From Nocardioides sp. zg-1308 (GTDB lineage: Bacteria > Actinomycetota > Actinomycetes > Propionibacteriales > Nocardioidaceae): DNA of 64,000 nucleotides. Below the pieces are notes generated by a model. That model did not search any database, was not told the DNA's origin, and worked only from the letters and a program-made list of their open reading frames with translations. The stretch covers positions 1,488,001-1,552,000 of the forward strand of contig NZ_JABJQY010000002.1 in NCBI RefSeq assembly GCF_013155375.1, in the 5' to 3' direction. The translations under genes were made by a program, and so were the position numbers. Within the stretch, counting starts at the first letter, position 1. Each line of letters starts with the position of its first letter. Shown here piece after piece: positions 53,200 through 60,544 of this stretch.

Positions 53200-53217
53200 G
53201 CACCTAGGATCGCGGCC

Positions 53218-54255
53218 ATGGGGGAGCAGCGCGCGCGGAGGAACGGCCCACGCCGGTCCCCCAGCATGGCGGAGGTGGCCGAGCGGGCGGGGGTGTCCCA
53301 CCAGACGGTGTCGCGCGTGCTCAACGACGCCTCGCTCGTCAAGGAGGAGACCCGGCTGCGGGTCCAGTCGGCCATCGAGGAGCTCGGCTACCGCCGCAAC
53401 TTCGCCGCCCGGGTCCTGGCCACCAACCGCTCGCGCCGGATCGGGATGGTCACCGCCCACCTCGCCCTGCACGGCCCGAGCATGATCGCGCTCGGCGTGC
53501 AGGAGGCCGGCCACCGCGAGGGCTACGACGTCTCGCTCGTGGGGCTGTCGGAGTTCTCCCTCGAGGCGCTGCAGAGCGCCGTCGACCGGCTCTACGACCA
53601 GGCCGTCGAGGCCATCGTGGTCGCCGTCGCCCACCGCGAGGCAGCCGAGATGACACGCTCCCTGCAGCTCACGATCCCGCTGGTGACGGTGCAGGGCGTC
53701 ACCGCGGGCGCCCCGCTTACTGCCGGCATCGACCAGGCAGCGGGCGCCGAGCTCGCGGTCGGCCACCTGCTCGACCTCGGGCACCGCAAGATCGCCCACC
53801 TCAGCGGCCCCCTCGACTGGGTCGAGGCCGACCAGCGGCGCGCCGGCTGGCGGCGCGCGCACGAGCGGCGCGGCCTGCTCCCCGGACCCGAGCTCGACGG
53901 CGACTGGTCGGCCGACAGCGGCCACGCCGCGGGGCTGATGGTCGCCGACGACCCCGACGTCACCGCGGTCTTCGCCGGCAACGACTCCATGGCGCTCGGG
54001 CTGCTGCACGCCCTCCACGAGCGCGGGCGCCGGGTGCCCGACGACATCAGCGTCGTCGGCTTCGACGACGTCCCCGAGTCGGCGTTCTACTGGCCCGCCC
54101 TCACCACGGTCTCCCAGGACTTCTCCGAGCTCGGCCGCCGCGCCCTGGACCTCGCCCTCGCCGCCGTCCGCGGCGACGAGCAGGCCACCGCCGAGCCGAT
54201 CGAGCCCACGCTCACGGTGCGGGCCTCCTCCGCCCCGCCCTCGCGGACGTCCTGA
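53218..54255 (+). CDS. LacI-family regulator (lac-type recognition helix)
   Basis: 345 residues. The HTH SMAEVAERAGVSHQTVSRVLNDASLV differs from E. coli LacI (V-S-Y-Q-T-V-S-R-V-V) only at Tyr to His in the recognition segment. The ligand domain (about 75-335) contains AGIDQAAGAELAVGHLLDLGHRKIAHLSGPLDW and ends LTVRASSA. TAGGAT (53205-53210) lies 7 nt before the ATG, so it is leaderless. It follows the ROK gene by 18 bp and is followed by the 82-bp repeats and the ara promoter, whose GTGAGCG-type operators suit this helix. The paralogue at 59485 has the same helix. Confidence 0.92.
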   Translation: MGEQRARRNGPRRSPSMAEVAERAGVSHQTVSRVLNDASLVKEETRLRVQSAIEELGYRRNFAARVLATNRSRRIGMVTAHLALHGPSMIALGVQEAGHREGYDVSLVGLSEFSLEALQSAVDRLYDQAVEAIVVAVAHREAAEMTRSLQLTIPLVTVQGVTAGAPLTAGIDQAAGAELAVGHLLDLGHRKIAHLSGPLDWVEADQRRAGWRRAHERRGLLPGPELDGDWSADSGHAAGLMVADDPDVTAVFAGNDSMALGLLHALHERGRRVPDDISVVGFDDVPESAFYWPALTTVSQDFSELGRRALDLALAAVRGDEQATAEPIEPTLTVRASSAPPSRTS

Positions 54256-54294
54256 CGTCGGGTCTGCACGCCCCCGCCCCTCGCCCGCGGGTGG

Positions 54295-54508
54295 GCGGTG
54301 AGTGACGCAGGTTTTCCGCGCCCAGAACCTGCCTCACTCACCGCTTGGGGCGTGTCGGCGTACGACGCGCGGGTGGGCGGTGAGTGACGCAGGTTTTCCG
54401 TGCCCAGAACCTGCCTCACTCACCGCTGCGGGCGTGTCGGCGTACGACCCTCGGGTGGGCGGTGAGTGACGCAGGTTCTCCGAGCCCAGAACCTGCCTCA
54501 CTCACCGC
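54295..54508. repeat. Three 82-bp tandem repeats each forming a ~50-nt hairpin
   Basis: Hairpins span 54295-54344, 54377-54426 and 54459-54508, exactly 82 bp apart. Each has left arm GCGGTGAGTGACGCAGGTT and right arm AACCTGCCTCACTCACCGC, with one conserved C-C mismatch. Near the loop, units 1-2 have GGTTTT opposite AGAACC (a G-U in RNA) whereas unit 3 has GGTTCT, a full match. Loops differ by one base (CGCG, CGTG, CGAG). Linkers share CGTGTCGGCGTACGAC. With the operator region this accounts for the whole 404-bp gap between the regulator and the binding-protein gene. Confidence 0.9.
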
Positions 54509-54528
54509 TCCAAGACCCCACCGCCAGA

Positions 54529-54600
54529 GTGAGCGTTCACATTTCAACGAGGATTTTGGGGAACGGCCACTTGACGACCACCGATGTTAGCGCTCACACT
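54529..54600 (+). promoter_or_regulatory. Arabinose-operon promoter flanked by two lac-like operators
   Basis: GTGAGCGTTCAC (54529-54540) and GTTAGCGCTCAC (54586-54597) are each one base off the symmetric GTGAGCGCTCAC, and their centres are 57 bp apart. A -35 TTGACG (54571-54576) and a poor -10 CACACT (54595-54600, 18-bp spacing) place the second operator over the -10. Two sites on the same DNA could allow looping. Confidence 0.6.
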
Positions 54601-54659
54601 CATCGGACGTGACACCAGTCACACGGGCCGACAAGCCCCTTTGATGTGGAGGAATGACA

Positions 54660-55664
54660 GTGGTGAAGAAGACCTTGGTCGCTGTGGCGGCGATCTCTTT
54701 GAGCACCTTCGCTCTCACCAGCTGCGGGAGCAGCTCCGACGCGGACAGCGGGTCGGACAGCGGCGGTGGCGACGGGACCATCACGATGGGCTTCGCGCAG
54801 GTCGGCGCCGAGAGCGGTTGGCGCACGGCGAACACGAAGTCCATCCAGGAGACGGCGGAGGCCGAGGGCATCGACCTGAAGTTCACCGACGCCCAGGGCA
54901 AGCAGGAGAACCAGATCCAGGCGATCCGGTCCTACATCCAGCAGAAGGTCGACGTCATCGCCTTCAGCCCCGTCGTGGAGACCGGTTTCGACGCCGTCCT
55001 CCAGGAGGCCAAGGCGGCCGGGATCCCCGTGATCCTCACCGACCGCGCGGTCGACGTCGACGACCCGTCGCTCTACGAGACGTTCCTCGGCTCCGACTTC
55101 GTCCTCGAGGGCGAGAAGGCCGGCCAGTGGCTGGTGGAGAACGCCGCGGACTCCGACGTCGACGGTGACGGCACCGTCAACGTCGTCCAGCTGGAGGGTA
55201 CGACCGGCGCCGCGCCGGCGATCGACCGCGCCGAGGGCTTCGCGTCCGAGATCGCCGCCGACGACACGATCGAGGTGACCGCGTCGCAGACCGGTGACTT
55301 CACGCGTGACGGCGGCAAGCAGGTCATGGAGTCGTTCCTGCAGTCCGACGACAGCATCGACGTCGTCTTCGCGCACAACGACGACATGGGCCTCGGCGCC
55401 ATCGAGGCGATCGAGGCCGCCGGTCTCGAGCCCGGCAAGGACATCAAGATCATCACGATCGACGCGGTCAAGGATGGCATGCAGGCCCTCGCCGACGGCA
55501 AGATCAACTACATCGTCGAGTGCAACCCGCTGCTCGGGCCCCAGCTGATGGACCTCGCCCAGAAGGTCCTCGACGGCGAGGAGGTCCCCGAGCGGGTCGT
55601 CACCGAGGAGGCCGCCTTCACCCAGGAGCAGGCCAAGGAGGCCCTGCCCGACCGGCAGTACTGA
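54660..55664 (+). CDS. Pentose/furanose ABC transporter substrate-binding lipoprotein (YtfQ type)
   Basis: About 334 residues. The signal peptide VVKKTLVAVAAISLSTFALTSC-GSS has a lipobox at the cysteine, followed by a Ser/Gly/Asp linker. The body (GFAQVGAESGWRTANTKSIQETAEAEGIDLKFTDAQGKQENQIQAIRSYIQQKVD) is the YtfQ-like branch of the ribose/xylose (CUT2) binding proteins, where the E-S-G-W-R-T-A-N block is characteristic. GGAGGAA is only 1 nt from ATG 54654 but ideally spaced from GTG 54660, which I prefer. By context with araBDA the ligand is probably L-arabinose, possibly in furanose form. A hairpin follows the stop. Confidence 0.9.
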   Translation: MVKKTLVAVAAISLSTFALTSCGSSSDADSGSDSGGGDGTITMGFAQVGAESGWRTANTKSIQETAEAEGIDLKFTDAQGKQENQIQAIRSYIQQKVDVIAFSPVVETGFDAVLQEAKAAGIPVILTDRAVDVDDPSLYETFLGSDFVLEGEKAGQWLVENAADSDVDGDGTVNVVQLEGTTGAAPAIDRAEGFASEIAADDTIEVTASQTGDFTRDGGKQVMESFLQSDDSIDVVFAHNDDMGLGAIEAIEAAGLEPGKDIKIITIDAVKDGMQALADGKINYIVECNPLLGPQLMDLAQKVLDGEEVPERVVTEEAAFTQEQAKEALPDRQY

Positions 55665-55670
55665 GCCGCA

Positions 55671-55699
55671 GCGCGGCCCGCGCCACCCGCGGGCCGCGC
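55671..55699 (+). terminator. Hairpin between binding-protein and ATPase genes
   Basis: A 12-bp perfect stem, arms GCGCGGCCCGCG (55671-55682) and CGCGGGCCGCGC (55688-55699), starting 6 bp after the stop codon. In ABC operons such a structure usually acts as a partial terminator or 3'-end stabiliser so that the binding protein is made in excess. Confidence 0.65.
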
Positions 55700-55843
55700 C
55701 GCACCTCCCGTCACCCGGTCCGACGCACGACGAGGTCGGGTCGGTGACGAGTCCGTGCCACCTGCACCGGGCCCCTCCGCACGTCAGGCCGGGCCCGGTG
55801 CGCCGCCCACGGCAAGCACCCGCAGCAGCCAGAGAGGAACGAG

Positions 55844-57424
55844 ATGACGCAGATGAAGTCGCAGCCGGAGGTCGCCGCCGCCCTGCCAGGTGACGACCGG
55901 CAGCCGGTGATCGAGATGCGCGACATCTCCATCACCTTCGGCGCCGTCCACGCCCTCGACAAGGTCTCCCTCCGACTGTTCCCCGGGGAGGTCCACGCGC
56001 TGATGGGCGAGAACGGCGCGGGCAAGTCCACGCTGATCAAGGCCCTCACCGGCGTCTACACGATCGACGCGGGCGAGGTGCTGGTCGAGGGCGAGGAGCA
56101 CGCGTTCCACTCGCCCGCCGCGGCGCAGGCCGCCGGCATCAGCACCGTCTACCAGGAGGTCAACCTGGTCCCGAACCTGACGGTCGCCGAGAACATGCTG
56201 CTCGGCCGCGAGCCGCGGCGCCTCGGCTCCATCAATGTCCGGGAGATGAATCGCCGCGCCCGGCGCACGCTGCTGCACCTCGGCATCGACGTGGACCCCC
56301 GCACGGTCCTCGACGAGCACCCGATCGCCGTCCAGCAGCTCGTCGCCATCGCGCGCGCCGTCGACGTGGAGGCCAAGGTCCTCATCCTCGACGAGCCCAC
56401 CTCCAGCCTCGACGCCGACGAGGTCGAGAAGCTCTTCACCGTCATGCGCCGGCTCCGCGCGGAGGGCGTCGCGATCGTCTTCGTGTCGCACTTCCTCGAC
56501 CAGATCTACGAGATCGCCGACCGCATGACGATCCTGCGCAACGGCCGCCTCGTCGAGGAGCGCATGGTCGCCGACACCCCGCAGCTCGAGCTCGTACGCC
56601 TGATGATCGGCCGCGAGCTCGAGACGCTCGAGCGGCTCGACCGCGAGTCGCCCAACACCGACGCCGAGACCGGTGAGCCGCTGCTGAAGGCCGTCGGCCT
56701 CGGTCGCAAGAACACGTTGGAGGCCACCGACCTGGAGCTCTTCGAGGGCGAGGTCGTCGGCATCGCCGGCCTCCTCGGCTCCGGGCGCACCGAGCTCGCC
56801 CGCCTGCTCTTCGGCGCCGACACCGCCGACACCGGTGAGCTGACCTTCCGCTCCCAGCGTCGCCGCCTGCGCAGCCCGCGCCACGCCATCGACCGCAAGA
56901 TCGCCTTCTCGAGCGAGGACCGCAAGGCCGAGGGCGTCGTCGGCGACCTCACCGTCGCCGACAACATGCTCCTCGCCCTGCAGGCCTCGCGCGGCTGGCT
57001 CCGCCCGATCCCGCAGTCGACGCGCACCCGGCTGGTCAAGGAGTACATCGAGGCGCTCGACATCCGCCCGGCCGACCCGACCGCCCTGATGCGCAACCTC
57101 TCGGGCGGCAACCAGCAGAAGGTGCTGCTCGCCCGCTGGCTCATCACCCAGCCCGAGATCCTCATCCTCGACGAGCCCACCCGCGGCATCGACATCGGCG
57201 CCAAGGCGCAGATCCAGGCCAAGGTCGCCGAGCTCTCCGCGCAGGGGCTGTCGGTGGTGTTCATCTCCGCCGAGCTGGAGGAGGTCCTCCGGCTCAGCGA
57301 CCGGCTGGTGGTGATGCGCGACCGCCGCAAGATCGACGAGCGGACCAACCACGACGTCAGCGTCCGCGACGTCCTCGAGATCATCGCGGGCGAGGCCCGC
57401 ACGCAGGAGGAGTCCCGTGCCTGA
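55844..57424 (+). CDS. Sugar ABC transporter ATPase, two nucleotide-binding domains (YtfR type)
   Basis: 526 residues. Domain 1: Walker A GENGAGKST (about 53-61), signature region HPIAVQQLVAIARA, Walker B VLILDEPTSSLD. Domain 2 (from about 275): degenerate Walker A GLLGSGRTELA, signature LSGGNQQKVLLARWL, Walker B ILILDEPTRGIDIGAK. This asymmetric double-domain pattern is usual for CUT2 ATPases (RbsA, XylG, YtfR). A GAGAGGAA ribosome site precedes ATG 55844. It energises the two permeases downstream; the last 8 nt overlap the first permease gene. Confidence 0.94.
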   Translation: MTQMKSQPEVAAALPGDDRQPVIEMRDISITFGAVHALDKVSLRLFPGEVHALMGENGAGKSTLIKALTGVYTIDAGEVLVEGEEHAFHSPAAAQAAGISTVYQEVNLVPNLTVAENMLLGREPRRLGSINVREMNRRARRTLLHLGIDVDPRTVLDEHPIAVQQLVAIARAVDVEAKVLILDEPTSSLDADEVEKLFTVMRRLRAEGVAIVFVSHFLDQIYEIADRMTILRNGRLVEERMVADTPQLELVRLMIGRELETLERLDRESPNTDAETGEPLLKAVGLGRKNTLEATDLELFEGEVVGIAGLLGSGRTELARLLFGADTADTGELTFRSQRRRLRSPRHAIDRKIAFSSEDRKAEGVVGDLTVADNMLLALQASRGWLRPIPQSTRTRLVKEYIEALDIRPADPTALMRNLSGGNQQKVLLARWLITQPEILILDEPTRGIDIGAKAQIQAKVAELSAQGLSVVFISAELEEVLRLSDRLVVMRDRRKIDERTNHDVSVRDVLEIIAGEARTQEESRA

Positions 57425-58490
57425 GTCCCCGACCCTCGCCCAGCGCGTGCTGCGGCACCAGCTGCTCTGGCCGGTCCTGGCCCTGGCGGTCCTGCTGCTC
57501 GTCAACGTCGCGGTCAACACCTCGTTCCTCGACATCCGGATGCAGGACGGCCACCTCTACGGCAACGTCGTCGACATCCTGCGCAACAGCGCGCCGGTGA
57601 TGCTGGTCGCGCTCGGCATGACCCTGGTCATCGCCACCCGCGGCATCGACCTCTCGGTCGGCGCGATCGCCGCCATCGCCGCGGCCGTCGCCTGCACCCG
57701 CATCATCAACGCCGGCGACGAGGCCGCGCTGAGCACCGCCGTGATGGCGATGACCTACGCCGTCGTCGTCTGCATCGTGCTCGGCGCGTGGAACGGGTTC
57801 CTGGTCTCGGTGCTCGGCATCCAGCCGATCATCGCGACGCTGATCCTCATGGTCGCCGGCCGTGGCATCTCGATGGCGATCACCGACGGACAGATCACCA
57901 CCGTCAACAACCCGTGGTTCAGCGACCTCGCGTCCGGCTTCGTGCTGACGCTGCCGCTCGCGTTCCTCGTCGCGGTCGGCATGCTGCTGTTCACCGCGGC
58001 GCTGACCCGGCGTACGGCGCTGGGGATGCTGATCGAGTCGGTCGGAATCAACCCCGAGGCGAGCCGGCTCGCCGGCGTCCGGGCCCGCACGATCATCTGG
58101 ACCGTCTACGCCTTCTCCGGCCTCTGCGCCGGGATGGCCGGCTTGGTGATCGCCGCCAACACCAACTCGGTCAACGCCAACAGCCTCGGCCTGTGGATCG
58201 AGCTCGACGCCATCCTCGCCGTCGTCATCGGCGGCACGTCGCTGATGGGCGGCCGCTTCTCGCTGGCCGGCACGTTCATCGGCGCGATCTTCATCGCGAC
58301 GCTGACCCGCACCATTCCCAACATCGGGATCCCGTCGGAGGTCAACTACCTCTTCAAGGCGATCGTCGTCATCGCCGTGTGCCTCCTCCAGTCGCCCAAG
58401 GCGCGCGGCCTCCTGCGCGTACGCCGACCGGGCGGCCCGACCCCGGGTGCCCCGACCCCCGTCCTCGCGAAGGCAGGTTCCGCAGCATGA
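57417..58490 (+). CDS. Sugar ABC transporter permease (YtfT type)
   Basis: 357 residues with 8-10 hydrophobic helices of the RbsC fold (VLALAVLLLVNVAV; NSAPVMLVALGMTLVIATRGIDLSVGAIAAIAAA). GIDLSVGA and GGTSLMGGRFSLAGTFIGA are family blocks. The GTG at 57417 overlaps the ATPase stop. The second permease gene overlaps by ATGA, so the two permeases probably form a heterodimer. Confidence 0.92.
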   Translation: MPESPTLAQRVLRHQLLWPVLALAVLLLVNVAVNTSFLDIRMQDGHLYGNVVDILRNSAPVMLVALGMTLVIATRGIDLSVGAIAAIAAAVACTRIINAGDEAALSTAVMAMTYAVVVCIVLGAWNGFLVSVLGIQPIIATLILMVAGRGISMAITDGQITTVNNPWFSDLASGFVLTLPLAFLVAVGMLLFTAALTRRTALGMLIESVGINPEASRLAGVRARTIIWTVYAFSGLCAGMAGLVIAANTNSVNANSLGLWIELDAILAVVIGGTSLMGGRFSLAGTFIGAIFIATLTRTIPNIGIPSEVNYLFKAIVVIAVCLLQSPKARGLLRVRRPGGPTPGAPTPVLAKAGSAA

Positions 58491-59488
58491 GCGCCGTCAC
58501 CGTCCCCACCGAGTCGACGTGGGACCGCGTCCGGACCTACCGACCGCCCAATCGCTACCTGCCGATCATCGCCACGGCCGCGCTGTTCATCGGGCTCTTC
58601 GGCGTCGGCGGCCTGCGCTACGAGGGGTTCTCCGACCCGCAGGTGCTGCTGAGCCTGCTCATCGACAACGCCTTCCTCATCGTGCTCGGCGTCGGGATGA
58701 CGTTCGTCATCCTCACCGGCGGCATCGACCTGTCGGTCGGCTCGGTGGTCGCGCTGTCGACGATGATCGCCGCCAAGACCCTCGAGATGGGCTGGTCGCC
58801 CTACGCCTCCATCGGCGCGGTGCTGGCCACCGGCACCGTCCTCGGCCTGCTCATGGGCCTGCTCATCCACTACTTCGACATCCAGCCCTTCATCGCGACA
58901 CTGGCGGGGCTGTTCCTGGCGCGCGGGCTGACCTACCTGATCAGCGTCGAGTCCATCTCCATCAAGGACCCGACCTTCATGGACCTCGCCTTCCGCACCC
59001 TCTACATCGGCGACTACTACCTCCGCTGGACCGCGGTCATCGCGCTGGCCACGGTCGTCGTCGCGGCGTACGTCCTGGCGCGCACCCGCTTCGGCCGCAC
59101 GGTGTACGCCATCGGCGGCAACGAGGCGTCGGCGATGCTGATGGGGCTCCGGGTGGCGGCGACCAAGGTCGGCGTCTACGTCATCAGCGGTTTCTGCGCC
59201 TCGCTCGCCGGCCTGCTCTTCGCGCTCTACATCCTCTCCGGCAACAGCCTGCACGCGATCGGCATGGAGCTCGACGCCATCGCCGCCGTCGTCATCGGCG
59301 GCACGCTGCTCACCGGCGGCCGCGGCTACGTCGTCGGCTCGCTCCTCGGCGTGCTGGTGCTCGGCATCATCAAGACGCTCATCTCCTTCGACGGCACCCT
59401 CAGCTCCTACTGGATCCGGATCATCACCGGCCTGCTGCTCCTCGCCTTCGTCGTCGTGCAGCGCTTCGCCACCAGGCGCCAGGCATGA
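58487..59488 (+). CDS. Sugar ABC transporter permease (YjfF type)
   Basis: 333 residues. TFVILTGGIDLSVGSVVALSTMIAA and VVIGGTLLTGGRGYVVGSLLGVL are RbsC-family blocks; YAIGGNEASAMLMGLRV is the cytoplasmic coupling region. Two different permeases plus one fused ATPase is the layout of E. coli YtfQRT-YjfF (galactofuranose) and of the Shewanella AraUVWZ arabinose system. Its stop overlaps the LacI-type regulator ATG. Confidence 0.92.
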   Translation: MSAVTVPTESTWDRVRTYRPPNRYLPIIATAALFIGLFGVGGLRYEGFSDPQVLLSLLIDNAFLIVLGVGMTFVILTGGIDLSVGSVVALSTMIAAKTLEMGWSPYASIGAVLATGTVLGLLMGLLIHYFDIQPFIATLAGLFLARGLTYLISVESISIKDPTFMDLAFRTLYIGDYYLRWTAVIALATVVVAAYVLARTRFGRTVYAIGGNEASAMLMGLRVAATKVGVYVISGFCASLAGLLFALYILSGNSLHAIGMELDAIAAVVIGGTLLTGGRGYVVGSLLGVLVLGIIKTLISFDGTLSSYWIRIITGLLLLAFVVVQRFATRRQA

Positions 59489-60543
59489 CCGACGTCGTCC
59501 CGCGGCCCGACGCCGACCCCCAGCGCAGGCGTACGCCGGTCATGGCCGACGTCGCCCGGCTGGCCGGCGTCTCGCACCAGACGGTGTCCCGCGTCGTCAA
59601 CGGGCAGGACAACCTGCGCCCCGCCACCCGGGAGAGGGTCGAGGAGGCGATCCGCCAGCTCGGCTACCGGCCCAACACCGCGGCCCGCGCGCTGGTCACC
59701 CGCCGCTCGGCCACGATCGGCGTCATCGGCTCCAAGAGCGGCTACTGGGGACCCTCGACCGTGCACCGCACGATCCAGGCCGCCGGCCGCGAGGCGGGCT
59801 ACTTCGTGAGCTCGGTCAACCTGCAGAGCCTCACCCGCAGCGAGCTCGTCGACGCCATCGACCACCTGCGCGACCAGGGCGTGGAGGGCATCGTCCTCAT
59901 CTCCGCCACCGACGAGGCGGTCGAGGTGGCGCGCGCCCAGGAGCACCTCGGCACCCCGGTCGTGGTCGTCGAGGGCGACCCGGACCGGACCCACTGGACG
60001 GTCGGCGTCGACCAGGTCGCCGGCGCCGAGCTCGGCACCCAGCACCTCATCGACCTCGGGCACACCGACATCGTCCACCTCGCCGGCCCCCAGGAGTGGA
60101 CCGAGGCGCGGGCCCGGCTGCACGGCTGGCGCACCGCGATGTACGCCGCCGGGCTGAGGCCGTCGGAGCACGTGACCGGCGACTGGTCGGCCGCCAGCGG
60201 CTTCGAGGCCGGGCAGCGGATCGCGGCCCGCGAGGACGTCACCGCGGTGTTCTGCGCCAACGACCAGATGGCCCTCGGCCTGCTGCGCGCCCTCAGCGAG
60301 TCCGGCCGCACCGTGCCCGACGGCGAGCGCGGCGTCAGCGTCGTCGGCTTCGACGACATCCCCGAGGCGCCCTACCTCGTCCCGCCGCTCACGACCGTGC
60401 GGCAGGACTTCCAGGCGGTCGGCCGCCGGGCCATCGAGATCCTCCGCGCCGCCCTGTCCGGCGACCCCGCGCCGGGTCGCCTGATCAACCCCGAGCTCGT
60501 GGTGCGCGCCAGCAGCGCAGCACCCGTCGAGAGGAAGCACTGA
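59485..60543 (+). CDS. LacI-family regulator inside the arabinose operon
   Basis: 352 residues. HTH VMADVARLAGVSHQTVSRVVNGQDNL has the same H-Q-T-V-S-R recognition helix as the regulator at 53218; the ligand domain (about 75-345) shares DLGHTDIVHLAGPQEWTEARARLHGWR and ends LVVRASSA. It is co-transcribed with the transporter and araBDA, giving autoregulation through the operators at 54529 and 54586. Arabinose or a phosphorylated intermediate is the likely effector. Confidence 0.92.
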   Translation: MTDVVPRPDADPQRRRTPVMADVARLAGVSHQTVSRVVNGQDNLRPATRERVEEAIRQLGYRPNTAARALVTRRSATIGVIGSKSGYWGPSTVHRTIQAAGREAGYFVSSVNLQSLTRSELVDAIDHLRDQGVEGIVLISATDEAVEVARAQEHLGTPVVVVEGDPDRTHWTVGVDQVAGAELGTQHLIDLGHTDIVHLAGPQEWTEARARLHGWRTAMYAAGLRPSEHVTGDWSAASGFEAGQRIAAREDVTAVFCANDQMALGLLRALSESGRTVPDGERGVSVVGFDDIPEAPYLVPPLTTVRQDFQAVGRRAIEILRAALSGDPAPGRLINPELVVRASSAAPVERKH

Positions 60544-60544
60544 C

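Noticed and set aside
54295..54508. CRISPR or rRNA/tRNA-like structured RNA gene
   Set aside because: The inter-hairpin segments are nearly identical, and the stems match no tRNA or known RNA fold; it is an 82-bp tandem repeat.
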